Of a DNA stretch of 64,000 nucleotides, positions 9,743 through 19,185 are shown piece after piece. The stretch's first letter is position 1, and every line of letters starts with the position of its first letter. The notes below the pieces were generated by a model, which saw only the letters and a program-made list of their open reading frames with translations, was not told the DNA's origin and searched no databases. A program made the position numbers and the translations under genes. The stretch lies in contig JACKEC010000017.1 in NCBI GenBank assembly GCA_020633195.1, positions 558,001 to 622,000 of the forward strand, given 5' to 3'. Source of the stretch: Sandaracinaceae bacterium. Lineage in GTDB: Bacteria; Myxococcota_A; Polyangia; Polyangiales; Sandaracinaceae.

Positions 9743-10600
9743 GGTGAGGTGGGGGTGTGGCCGGCCCCGCCCCGCCCTCCGTGTCGGAGCCATGGGGACG
9801 GTTCGAACTCTTCGAACTTTCGGGAGGCGGATGGGGGGCGCGGACTCCGCGAGCTGTTGTTCTCTCGCGCGCTGCGCGCGCGAGGCGGGGGCTTCGCCCC
9901 CGGTGCTTTGAGACGGAGAGGACGTAGGCCACGTGCGGGGCCGTGGGAGTTCTGTCCCCCAGGGGGACCCCGGTCCCCCGAGCCGGCGCCTTCGGCACCG
10001 GCTCTCCCCCTCGGCCTCCGTCTCCGGCGCTGCGCGCCTACGACGGAGCTGCGCGCCTACGCGGAGCGCCGCGCCGCGTCGGCGCGCGGAGCGCGCGCGG
10101 CGGTCGGTCAGCAGCGACTCGCGCGGCCACGACCGGCCATGCCATGCGACTCGAACGGTGAGGTGGGGGTGTGGCCGGCCCCGCCCCGCCCTCCGTGTCC
10201 GCCTCCGCGTTTGCGGCCCGCCTCGGCAACGGCAACCGCCTTGGCGTCCGTCTCCGCGATCGCCTCCGCCACCTGGGAGACTGCCCGCTCACCCATGACA
10301 ATCGGAGGCCGTGGCGGCGCGAAGCGCCGTCCGGCCGACCGGCGCGCTCCGCGCGCCGTCCGGCGCGAAGCGCCGTCCCCTGTCGTAGGCGCCGTAGGCG
10401 CCGGAGTCAGGGGCCAGGGGGCGAGCACGCGCCGAAGGCGCGTGCTCGGGGGATGGAATCCCCCTGGGGGACAGAACTCCCACGGCCCCGCACGTGGCCT
10501 ACGTCCTCTCCGTCTCAAAGCACCGGGGGCGAAGCCCCCGCCTCGCGCGCGCAGCGCGCGAGAGAACAACAGCTCGCGGAGTCAAAGCCCGTCACTCCAG
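9743..10600. repeat. Hairpin-rich repeat units: two direct copies and one inverted copy
   Basis: This stretch holds no recognisable gene. From about 9786 to 10195 it repeats the unit seen left of the IS element. It contains stems with three-base loops (GCGCGC-TGC-GCGCGC, GGGGGC-TTC-GCCCCC, GCC-TTC-GGC inside a longer GAGCCGG/CCGGCTC stem). From about 10440 to 10585 the same unit appears inverted (GGGGGC-GAA-GCCCCC). Between them, at 10325-10400, are further GGCGC-GAA-GCGCC and GGCGCGC-TCC-GCGCGCC hairpins. The GAGGTGGGGGTGTGGCCGGC block occurs at 9745 and 10160, as well as at 6977. Confidence 0.75.
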
Positions 10601-11005
10601 ACAATCATGAGCGGCCGCGCCGCCTCGCGCGCTCCGCGCGCGAGAGAAACACAGCTCGCGGAGTCGAAGCCCGTCACCACTCCGCAATCATGAGCGGCCG
10701 CGCCGCCTCGCGCGCTCCGCGCGCGAGAGAAACACAGCTCGCGGAGTCGAAGCCCGTCACCACTCCGCAATAATAAGCGTTCGAGCCCCCGCCCCAGCCC
10801 CACCTCGCGCGAGAGAAACACAGCTCGCGGAGTCAAAGCCTGTCACTCCTGACAAGTCATGAGCGGCCGAGCCCCAGCCCCCACCTCAGGCGAGAGAAAA
10901 CACAGCTCGGAGTCGAAGCCCGTCAAAACTCCGCAATCATGAGCGGCCGAGCCCCGCCTCGCCCACGCGAGGGGACAGCGCCGGGTTGAAGGGGCTCGGG
11001 GGCTT
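10600..11005. repeat. Five diverged copies of an approximately 83-base repeat
   Basis: The marker ATGAGCGGCCG (or a close variant) occurs at 10607, 10690, 10773, 10859 and 10939, a spacing of 80 to 86 bases. Each unit contains a CGCGCGCTCCGCGCGCGAG-like hairpin, then GAGAGAAACACAGCTCGCGG and an AGTC-AAGCCCGTCA stretch. Later copies lose part of the hairpin. There are no unique spacers and no coding signal. The array ends just before the lipoprotein gene at 11024. Confidence 0.75.
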
Positions 11006-11023
11006 CTGCGATGATCGCCGTCG

Positions 11024-11644
11024 ATGTGGTGGCAACGCGGCTTGTTGGCGGTGCTCCTCGGTGGGTGTACCGCCATCGCTCCGTTTGGTCGGTTCGCGAC
11101 CGGGGACGCGGGGGCCGACGCGGGGCCGCCGGACGACGCGGGGACGGGCGGGATGAAGCGGGTGTTCCTCTCGAGCATGCGCTACGGGGGCGACCTCAGC
11201 GGGGTGGCCGGCGCGGACGCGCGGTGCTCGGCGCTCGCCGGGGCGCAGGGGCTCGGCAGCCGTTACGTGGCCTGGATCGGGGTCCCCGGGAACTCGCCGG
11301 CAGATCGGTTCGACAGGACGGCGGGGCCCTACGTGCGGGTCGACGGATCGCTGGTCGCGGCCGACTGGGCGGACCTCACCAACGGGGTCCTCGCCAACCT
11401 CATCGAGATGGACGAGCACGGGGACATCGTCAGCGACGGGGGCCTCACGTGGACCGGGGTCACGCACGAGGGCGTTCCAACGGAGGACGGCGCCAACTGC
11501 GAGGGCTGGACCGCGGGCTTCTTCGAGCCGGTCGGGGCGGTCGGGGCCTACGACAACACGGAGCTCGGCGAGTGGTCGCACTACGACAACTTCGGGCCGT
11601 GGCCCTGCAGCAACTACTTCCACCTCTACTGCTTCGAGCAGTAG
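11024..11644 (+). CDS. Lipoprotein with DUF1554-like domain
   Basis: The first residues (MWWQRGLLAVLLGGC) form a short lipoprotein signal with the lipid-attached Cys in LLGGC. A DAGADAGPPDDAG linker follows, and then a single folded domain. That domain (KRVFLSSMRYGGDLSGVAGA, then DARCSALAGAQGLGSRYVAW and CEGWTAGFFEP) resembles the DUF1554/endostatin-like domain found in many myxobacterial surface lipoproteins. Cys residues near positions 67, 165, 195 and 203 probably pair. Its function is unknown; it is expected at the outer membrane or surface. It converges with the regulator gene, leaving only two bases between them. Confidence 0.75.
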   Translation: MWWQRGLLAVLLGGCTAIAPFGRFATGDAGADAGPPDDAGTGGMKRVFLSSMRYGGDLSGVAGADARCSALAGAQGLGSRYVAWIGVPGNSPADRFDRTAGPYVRVDGSLVAADWADLTNGVLANLIEMDEHGDIVSDGGLTWTGVTHEGVPTEDGANCEGWTAGFFEPVGAVGAYDNTELGEWSHYDNFGPWPCSNYFHLYCFEQ

Positions 11645-11646
11645 CG

Positions 11647-13035
11647 TCAGGCGCCGTGCTTTCGGTCGCGCACCGCGCGCGGATCGATCGCGTGACGCTC
11701 CAGCAAGCGCCGCAATCGGGCCCTCGACAGGCCGAGGCGCGTGGCCGTCTGCAGGACGTTCCCCCCGGCTTCGGCGAGCGCCGCCGCGATGACTTCGCGG
11801 GGTGGCGAGGGGACGTTGGCGCGCGGCGCCGCCGGCTGCGGGGCCTCCGCTCCTTCCTCGATCGGCGCGGCCTCGGCCTGCGCCGGCGCGGTCAACGCGC
11901 ACCCGGCGCGGGGGTCGAGATCGGTCGCGGCGATCGTCGAGCGACCCGCCGCGCTCGCGGTGAGCGCCGCGGCCTTCACCTCCGCGAGGAGCTCGCGCAC
12001 GTTGCCGGGCCACGGCCGCAGCAGACAGGCCTCGACGAGCTCGGGGCTCGAGGCGTGCGAGGTGCCCTCCGGCATCGACCGCAGGGCCCCCTCGATCAAG
12101 TACGCCACCTCCTCGCGCCTCTCTCGCAAGGGGGGGAGGCCGATCTCCGGGCGACCGACGCGGAAGTAGAGGTCCTCGCGGAAGCGGCCCGCCAGGACCT
12201 CCGCGCGGGGCTCCCTCAGCGTGGCCGCGCAGAGCTGGAAGCGCGACGGCACGGGGCGCAGCGCGCCGAGCGGGAGCACCTCTCGCGTCTCGAGGACGCG
12301 GAGCAACTTCGCTTGCACGACGAGATCGAGCTCCGCGATCTCGTCGAGGAAGAGCGTCCCCCCGTCCGCGGCCACCAGGAGGCCCGTCGCGTCGGCGACT
12401 GCGCCCGTGTACGCGCCCCGGCGCGCGCCGAAGAGCACCCGCTCCGCCATGTCGCGCGCGATGGTCGCGCAGTTGAGCGCGACGAACGGCCGCTCCGCTC
12501 CGCCCTCGCCCGCGCGGTGGAACGCGCGCGCCGCGAGCTCCTTCCCCGCGCCGCTCGGCCCCGTGAGCAACAGGTTCGCGCCGCTCCGGGCGATGAGCGC
12601 GACGCGCTCGTGGAGCGCGCGAACGCGGGGGCCGAGCACGACGCCGTCCTCGACGGTCAGCCCCGGCGACTCGAACGGGCGCACGTCCTCGACCGCGAGC
12701 AGGACCGTGCGGCCGATCCGGATCACCGGCGGCTCGGCGTAGGTCGAGGCCGCTTCGACGCGGACCGCGTTCACGAACGTCCCGTTGCGGCTCCCGAGAT
12801 CACGCACGGTCCAGCGCCCCGGCTCGTGCTCGACGCGGACGTGTCGGCGCGACGCGCGCCCGTCCGGGAGCACCGCGGCGGCGAGCTCGTCCCGGCCGAG
12901 CTCGAGCGCGCCGGACTCGATGCGCAGGGGCACGCACTGCGGCCTGTCGGCGCCGTACGCGATCACGATCCCCGGGAGTGGCTCCGAGTCGGGCGCCGTG
13001 GCTTGCACCGCGTTCGTCAGGGTCTCGGTGTCCAC
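11647..13035 (-). CDS. FHA-domain sigma-54-dependent transcriptional activator
   Basis: An N-terminal FHA domain (about residues 25-115; LELGRDELAA, ASRRHVRVE and RDLGSRNGTFVN) binds phosphothreonine. A AAA+ sigma-54 interaction domain follows, with Walker A GPSGAGKELAARAFH, the RNA-polymerase contact loop GAYTGA (the common variant of GAFTGA), Walker B GGTLFLDEI and RFREDLYFRV. The C-terminus is a Fis-type helix-turn-helix (LQTATRLGLSRARLRRLL). There is no receiver domain, so input probably comes from a Ser/Thr kinase, several of which lie nearby. It should activate -12/-24 promoters; the targets are not evident. Confidence 0.9.
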   Translation of the reverse strand: MDTETLTNAVQATAPDSEPLPGIVIAYGADRPQCVPLRIESGALELGRDELAAAVLPDGRASRRHVRVEHEPGRWTVRDLGSRNGTFVNAVRVEAASTYAEPPVIRIGRTVLLAVEDVRPFESPGLTVEDGVVLGPRVRALHERVALIARSGANLLLTGPSGAGKELAARAFHRAGEGGAERPFVALNCATIARDMAERVLFGARRGAYTGAVADATGLLVAADGGTLFLDEIAELDLVVQAKLLRVLETREVLPLGALRPVPSRFQLCAATLREPRAEVLAGRFREDLYFRVGRPEIGLPPLRERREEVAYLIEGALRSMPEGTSHASSPELVEACLLRPWPGNVRELLAEVKAAALTASAAGRSTIAATDLDPRAGCALTAPAQAEAAPIEEGAEAPQPAAPRANVPSPPREVIAAALAEAGGNVLQTATRLGLSRARLRRLLERHAIDPRAVRDRKHGA

Positions 13036-13075
13036 CGAGCCATTCTATCGGTGGACCCGGGCGCGCACAGCAGCG

Positions 13076-14377
13076 TCAGGCGCGCGCCTGCGCGACCTTC
13101 ACGGCGGGGCTCCCGAGCCGCTCTTCGACCGCTCGCACCGCGGCGGCGAGCCCGTCGTCGGTGCGCATGCGCTCGCCGAGCTGCGCCGCCCGCGCGCGCA
13201 CGTCCGGTCGCTGGAGCAGCGCGAGCCCGTCGCGCAGGCGCCGCTTGTCGAGCTTCCGGAACGGCACGTGATCGCCGACGCCGAGCCGCTTCACGCGCTC
13301 ACCCCAGAACGGCTGGTCCGCGAAGACGGAGCACACGAGCGCGGGGACGCCGGCCGTCGCCGCCGCCGCGGTGGTGCCCGCGCCGCCGTGATGGACGACG
13401 CCCACGCACTGCGGGAAGAGCCAGCTGTGGTCCACCGCGCGGACCATGAACACGCTGGCGGCGCGGTCGGCGTCGGCCTGGTCGAGGCCGCTCCAGCCCG
13501 CGCCGATCACGGCCCGCACGCCGAGCTCGTCGGTCACCTCGTGCACCATCCTCAGCATCGCCTTCGGGTCGCGGATGGGCATGCTCCCGAAGCCCAGGAA
13601 GAACGGGGTCGGCCCCGAGCTCAGCCACTCGGAGAGGCCCGGCGGCGCGGTCCCCTCTCCGATCGAGCCGCGCGCCGAGCTCGGCAGCTCCCAGCTCCCG
13701 GTGAGCACGTGCTGGTCGCCCCAGTCGTCGGCCTTCGCGAGCAGGTGCTCGGACCACATGTGGAGCACCGGGGTCCCGAGCGCGTCCGCGCGCGCGACGA
13801 AGCAGCGGTCGACCGGGTCGAGCCCGAGCTGCGCGCGCAGGTCGCGGATCCAGGCCGTCCGGCTCTTCCACGACTCGCTCGCGAACAGGCCGTGGCTGAA
13901 CCTCCGGAGGAACCGCGTCGGGATCTGGGCCGTGGTCACGAACGGGCTCGGGTACGCGCCGGTCGCGAAGATCGGCATGCTGTAGGCGGCGATGAAGGGC
14001 ACGCCGCGCGCCTCGGCGATCGCCGAGCCGATGTCGTCCATCAGCATGTTGCCGATGATCGCCTCGGCGCCCTCGCAGGCCGCGATCGAGCTCGCGTTGA
14101 GCTCCTCCTTGCCGGCGGTGATGATGTCGCCGAGCGCCTTGAAGAACGCGCGCACGTTGCCCGAGGCGAGCCACTCCTGACCCTGCTCGGACTCCATCAC
14201 GGTCTGGCTGTTCATCGCGAGCGGGGAGCAGCGGACGCCGGCCGCCTTCACGAAGTCCACGAGGTTGATCGGGACGCCGAGCGTGACCTCGTGACCTCGT
14301 GGGCGCAGCGCGAGCGCGAGCGCGACGAAGGGTTGGACGTCTCCGCGGGTGCCGTGGGTGAGGACGGTGATCTTCAT
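13076..14377 (-). CDS. UGT/MGT-type glycosyltransferase (GT1 family, GT-B fold)
   Basis: About 433 residues starting MKITVLTHGTRGDVQPFVAL, the standard GT1 N-terminus; longer upstream frames are not protein-like. The acceptor half runs to about residue 220. The donor-binding half includes FFLGFGSMP, FMVRAVDHSWLFPQC and the HHGGAGTTAAAATAGVPALV signature that binds the sugar nucleotide. Family members glycosylate lipids, sterols or macrolide-type small molecules; the acceptor cannot be told here. The gene starts opposite the large kinase gene at 14563, and two identical palindromes lie in the shared intergenic region. Confidence 0.85.
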   Translation of the reverse strand: MKITVLTHGTRGDVQPFVALALALRPRGHEVTLGVPINLVDFVKAAGVRCSPLAMNSQTVMESEQGQEWLASGNVRAFFKALGDIITAGKEELNASSIAACEGAEAIIGNMLMDDIGSAIAEARGVPFIAAYSMPIFATGAYPSPFVTTAQIPTRFLRRFSHGLFASESWKSRTAWIRDLRAQLGLDPVDRCFVARADALGTPVLHMWSEHLLAKADDWGDQHVLTGSWELPSSARGSIGEGTAPPGLSEWLSSGPTPFFLGFGSMPIRDPKAMLRMVHEVTDELGVRAVIGAGWSGLDQADADRAASVFMVRAVDHSWLFPQCVGVVHHGGAGTTAAAATAGVPALVCSVFADQPFWGERVKRLGVGDHVPFRKLDKRRLRDGLALLQRPDVRARAAQLGERMRTDDGLAAAVRAVEERLGSPAVKVAQARA

Positions 14378-14465
14378 GGTGGGTGCCCCGTCTCCATCCA
14401 CGAGGCGTGCCAGCATGACGTACGCGAAGGGTGGCGTGTTGGGCGAAGCGGAGCCGCTGGTCGCG

Positions 14466-14501
14466 GTGGCCGGCCACGGCTCCGGAGGGGTGGCCGGCCA
14501 C
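14466..14501. promoter_or_regulatory. Two identical 12-base palindromes between divergent genes (candidate operator)
   Basis: GTGGCCGGCCAC, a perfect palindrome, occurs at 14466-14477 and again at 14490-14501, exactly 24 bases apart. The intergenic region separates the glycosyltransferase start (14377, minus) from the kinase start (14563, plus). Paired palindromes at fixed spacing suggest a dimeric regulator acting on one or both genes, but no regulator is known for this site. Confidence 0.45.
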
Positions 14502-14562
14502 CCGAAGTCGGCCGCGCGCGATGCCTCCACGCGCCGGCCCGGAACGTGCCACCTTGCTCCGC

Positions 14563-17500
14563 ATGAGCCGCGTCGAGGAGCGGGGTTCGATCACTTCGAG
14601 GCGCTTCGAGATCCGCGGCCTGCTCGGCGCCGGCGGGATGGGCGCCGTCTACGAGGCGCTCGACGCCGACACCCAGCGCGTCGTCGCGCTCAAGACCCTG
14701 CACTCGCTCTCGGCGGACGCGCTCGAGCGCTTCAAGAACGAGTTCCGAGCTCTCGCCGATCTGCACCACCCGAACCTCGTGCAGCTCCACGAGCTCTACG
14801 CCGAGGGCGACGAGTGGTTCTTCGCGATGGAGCTGCTCCGCGACGCCGAGTCGTTCCTCGCGCACGTGCGCCCCGAGGCCCCGACGCCCCCGGACCGGGT
14901 GGGCGCGACGCGACCGGCGCGCGCTCCGACGCTGACGGCGCGCACCCTCGACGATCTCGCCGAGCCGACCGACGCGGCGACCCCCGATCCCGTCGCTCCC
15001 GCGACCGACGCGCGCGAGGGGACGAGCGAATCGCTGCAGCGACTTCGCGCGGCGCTCGCTCAGCTCGCGGCCGGCCTCGGCGCGTTGCACGCGGCGGGCA
15101 AGGTGCATCGAGACCTCAAGCCCTCGAACGTCCTCGTCACGCCCGAGGGCCGGGTGGTGATCCTGGACTTCGGCTTGGTGTCGGAGGCGCGCGGGCCCGA
15201 CGACTCCGAGGCGATCATGGGCTCGCCGCTGTACATGGCGCCCGAGCAGGTCACCGGGGCGCCCGCCGATCCCGCGTCCGACTGGTACGCCGTCGGCGTG
15301 ATGATCTACGAGAGCCTCGCCGGCGTGGTGCCCTTCACCGGCATCCTCCCCGCGGTGCTCGCCGCGAAGATCTCGCGCGACCCGCTCCCGCTGTCGGTGC
15401 TGGTCCCCGACGCGCCGGCGGACCTCGCCTCCCTCTGCGATGCGCTCCTTCGGCGCGACCCCGCGGCGCGCCCCGGAGAGGCCGAGGTGCTCGCGCGGCT
15501 CGGGGTCGAGGCCGCCGACGCGCACATCGAGGCGGGCGTCTTCGTGGGCCGCACCCCGGAGCTCGCGACGCTCCACGACGCGCTCGCGGCCTCGCGGACC
15601 GGCCCCGTCGGCGTGCTCGTGCACGGCGAGTCGGGGATCGGGAAGAGCGCGCTGGTGCGGGCGTTCATCGCCGAGGTGGGCGCGGGCGCGATCGTCCTCC
15701 CCGCGCGGTGCTACGAGCGCGAGCACGTGACCTACAAGGCCTTCGACGGGGCGATGGACGCGCTCGCGAAGCTGCTGCGCGGGAAGGGCGACGACGAGCT
15801 CGCCGCGCTGCTGCCGGCCGACGCGCCGCTGCTCGCGCAGATGTTCCCGACGCTCCGCTCGGTGCCGTCCTCGAGCACGCGAGCGCCGTCCCCGACGATC
15901 CGCGCGACCCACGCGACCGCGCGGCCGGCGGGCTGCGCGCGTTGCTGCGCTCGCTCGCGTCGAGGCGGCCGGTGATCCTCGTCATCGACGATCTGCAGTG
16001 GGCCGACGCCGACAGCTTCGCGCTCCTCGACGCGGTCCTGCGCGCGTCCGACGCGCCGCCCGTGCTGTGGGTCGCGACGGTGCGCGGCGCGCCGGAGGAC
16101 TTCGCGCCGATCGCCGCCTGGCTGGACGTCGCGCGCGCGGTGGAGCTCGCGCCGCTCGCCCCCGAGGACGCGCTGTCGCTCGCGCGCCGGCTCACGCCCG
16201 GCCAGGAGGAGCTCGACGCGTCGCTCGTGGTGCGCGAGTCGGGAGGCCATCCCCTCTTCCTCGAAGAGCTCGTGCGCCACGCGGCGGGGGGCCGCGAGCT
16301 GCGCGAGGGCGTCGGCCTCGACGGCGCGGTGTGGGAGCGCGTCGGGCGGCTCGGCGCGCGCACGCAGCGCGTGCTCGAGATCCTCGCCGTCGCCGACGCG
16401 CCCGTGGCGCAGTGGATCGCGGCGGAGGCCGCGAGCCTGGACGAGGCGGCGCGCTCCCCCGAGGTGGCCGCGCTCCGGGCCGCCCGCCTCGCGCGGACGA
16501 CGGGCCCCTCGTCGCGCGACGGGATCGAGCCGTACCACGCGCGGCGTGGCCGAGGCGGTCCTCGCGCGGCTCGACCCCGAGACCCGCCGCGCCCACCACC
16601 TGGCCCTCGCCGAGACCGTCGAGCGCTCGGGTCCGTCGGACGCCATGGAGGGCTTCCTGCTCCGGCACCTCGAGGCGGGCGGCGAGCCACAGCGCGCCGC
16701 GGTCCAGGCTCGCCTCGCCGCCGATCGCGCGGCGTCGGTGTTCGCGCTCGAGCGCGCGGCGAGCCTCTACCGCACCGCGCTCCGGCTCGGGCGCTTCCCG
16801 CCCGACGAGAGCGCGTCGCTCCGCGCCTCGCTGGGCGACGCCCTCGGCCGCTGCGGCCACGGGCCGGACGCCGCGGAGGCGTACCTCGCGGTGGCCGAGA
16901 GCACGGAGGGGAGCGCGCGCCTCGACGCCCAGCGCCGCGCCGCGCAACACCTCCTCGGCTGCGGTCAGGTCGGCCGGGGCGTGGGCGTGCTCCGCACCGT
17001 CGCGAAGGACATCGGCCTGCGCTTCCCCGCGTCCGAGCTCGAGGGCACGGCCTCGCTGATCTGGCAGCGCATGAAGATCGCGAGCCTGGGCGACCGCTGG
17101 GTCGAGCGCGACGAGCGCGACGTCGACCCCGAGGTCCTTCGGCGGATCGACGTCTTCCACGCGATCGGCTTCGGGCTCTCGACCGTCGGCCTCGTCCGCG
17201 GCGAAGACCTCACCGCCCGCGGGCTCTACCTCGCGATGCGCACCGGCGAGAGGAAGCGCCTCGCGAGGGCGATGCTCCTCGAGAGCCAGTACCAGGCGTG
17301 CGCGACGGAGCGCGGCCGGAGGCGAGCGCGCTGGCTCGTCGCGGAGGGCGCGCGCATCGCCGAGGACACGAAGGACGCCCACCTCGCGGGGCTCGTGGCC
17401 GCGACGCGTCACTTCAACGCGTTCCTCGAGGGGCGCTTCCGGGAGTGCCTCGACCTCCGCGCGTCGACGGAGGAGCTGCTCCGAGAAGGTCGCGGCGAGC

Positions 17501-18291
17501 AGTGGCATCGGAACTGGGTCCGGCTCGCGGACCTGTTCGCGCGGGTGCACTTCGTGGGTGAGCTGGGCGCCGAGCGCGCGCGGATCGACGAGTACTTGAA
17601 GGACGCCGCGCGACGAGACGACAGGCTCTTCGAGACGTCGATGCGGGCGGCCGCGGCGGTGCGGTGGCTCGCGTCGGACGAGCCCGGCGTGCTCCTCGAG
17701 CTGATCGACGAGCCCACCTGGGTGGTGACGGGCGTCGCGCGCTCGACGCTCCGCGAGCACGGCACGTGGCCGCAGATCTACGACCTGTGGGCGCGCGCCC
17801 AGCACGCGCTCTACACCGACGACGCGGGCGCGCTCGCCCGGGTCGAGGAGGGCTTCGTCGCGGCGGAGCGGTCCCTCTTGATGCGCGCGGTCCAGGTGAT
17901 GCGGATACGCGCCCGATGGATCCACGGGCTGGTGGCGCTCGCGCTCGCGCGGCACGGGGGCGGGCGGCGCGCGACCGCCCTCGCGGGCGCGATCGCGAAG
18001 AAGCAGGAGCGTGAGGGCACGGGATACGCCGCGGCGATCGCGGGCCTGTTGCGTTCGGGGATCGCCTCCGCCGCTGGAGACCGACGCGCGGCGAGGAGCG
18101 CGCTGAGCGAAGCGCTCCCCCTCGCGCGGCGCGCCGAGCTCCGGCTCGCCGCCTCCGCGATGGAGTGGCGACTCGGGCAGTGGACCCCGGGCGAGGAGGG
18201 GGCCTCGCTCGGCGCCGCGGGTGCGCGGCGCCTCGAGGCCGAGGGCGTCGTGGACGTCGAGCGCATGGCTCGCTTGCTCGTCCCGACGTGA
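14563..18291 (+). CDS. Giant Ser/Thr kinase fused to AAA-type ATPase (PknK-like), two frameshifts
   Basis: The N-terminal kinase has GAGGMGAVYEA, VVALKTL, HRDLKPSNVL, DFGLVSE and MAPEQ. It is followed by a signalling ATPase module with Walker A GESGIGKSALVRAF and Walker B VILVIDDLQWADAD, and then a long helical TPR-like C-terminal half that ends MARLLVPT. The layout is that of PknK/MalT-like myxobacterial kinase-ATPase regulators of about 1240 residues. The frame shifts near 15865 (one base lost) and near 16535 (at GCGCGGCG), each inside otherwise conserved sequence. ATG 14563 is preferred, since the kinase fold starts soon after. It is probably cytoplasmic; ligand and substrate are unknown. 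Confidence 0.85.
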
Positions 18292-18343
18292 CTACGGCAG
18301 CGCGTCGATCTGCCCGACGGCGGCGGTGATCCCTTCGATCTTC

Positions 18344-18814
18344 CTAAGGCCGCGTCCTGGGGCGTCGCGCGACGACGGGCGCCGCGCCGACCCGGAGCAC
18401 CGCCTCCACGTCGCGGAGCCCGAAGGGCTTCGCGAGGGTGGGGTAGAGGGCCGCGAGCCCGGCGAGGAACGTGATGTCGCCGGACGTCACGAGCACCGGC
18501 ACGCCAGCGGCGCGGAGGTCCTCGGCGAGAGGCTGGCTGGTCTCCTCACCCGCGAGGAACCAATCACAGACGACCTGATCGACGCGCTCGGCGGCGAGGA
18601 CCGCGCGGGCCTGGGCCACCGTCGCGACCCCGGTGACCTCGACGCCGAGGATCTCCCCGATGTGACGCCAGAGCACGAGCAGCCGCGGCTCGTCGTCGAG
18701 CACCAGCACGCTGCGTCGCGCGCTCCGCGACTCCGCGCCCTCGTCGGCGCGCGCCTCGTACGCCTGCCGCCGCGCCTCGCCTCGCCCGCCGCTGCGCCGT
18801 CGCATGTTCATCAA
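18344..18814 (-). CDS. Single-domain response regulator (receiver) protein
   Basis: After about 30 charged residues comes one CheY-like receiver domain. SVLVLDDEPRLLVLW gives the acidic pocket, VCDWFLAGEE the phospho-acceptor Asp, VLVTSGD the conserved Thr/Ser and LAKPFG the conserved Lys. No output domain follows, so it probably acts by protein contact. The ATG overlaps the stop of the membrane protein upstream (ATGA at 18811-18814), suggesting translational coupling. The partner histidine kinase is not in the window. Confidence 0.8.
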   Translation of the reverse strand: MMNMRRRSGGRGEARRQAYEARADEGAESRSARRSVLVLDDEPRLLVLWRHIGEILGVEVTGVATVAQARAVLAAERVDQVVCDWFLAGEETSQPLAEDLRAAGVPVLVTSGDITFLAGLAALYPTLAKPFGLRDVEAVLRVGAAPVVARRPRTRP

Positions 18815-19110
18815 CGGACCCCGTGGTCGAAGAAGACCTGCCAGAGGACGAGCAGCACGAGGGGTACGAGGAACCAGAGCAGGACGCGGTTGGCGCTCCC
18901 CTTCTCGAGCGTGCTGTTCCGGCCCCAGTCGATCTCCCGACCGTCCGGGCGGCGCTCGAGGGGCCGAGGCGGCTCGACCGGGCCGGGGCTGGGCTCCTCG
19001 CCGACCGATGGCGGAAGCTCGTCAGGATCGAGGACTGGAGGGATCGGGCGACCGGGGGACCGCTGCCCCCGCCGCGACTTTCTCGGGACCGTCTGCATGT
19101 GGAACGACAC
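18811..19110 (-). CDS. Small protein with a single C-terminal transmembrane helix
   Basis: About 99 residues. A proline-rich, charged N-terminal region (PRKSRRGQRSPGRPIPP, then VEPPRPLERRPDGREIDWG) is followed by one C-terminal membrane helix (VLLWFLVPLVLLVLWQVFF) and the tail DHGVR. It would sit in the inner membrane as a tail-anchored protein. It is coupled to the receiver gene downstream, so it may act with it. A start at 19098 is also possible. I do not recognise a family. Confidence 0.55.
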   Translation of the reverse strand: MSFHMQTVPRKSRRGQRSPGRPIPPVLDPDELPPSVGEEPSPGPVEPPRPLERRPDGREIDWGRNSTLEKGSANRVLLWFLVPLVLLVLWQVFFDHGVR

Positions 19111-19185
19111 CTTCTCCGCGCAACGCGGGGTAGAGAGACGACGATGGGGACGACGCGCACGCCGGAGGGCGCGCGCGTCGGAGCC

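Noticed and set aside
10600..11005. Regularly spaced repeats that could suggest a CRISPR array
   Set aside because: Whole units repeat, including the segments between hairpins; there are no unique spacers and no cas genes nearby.
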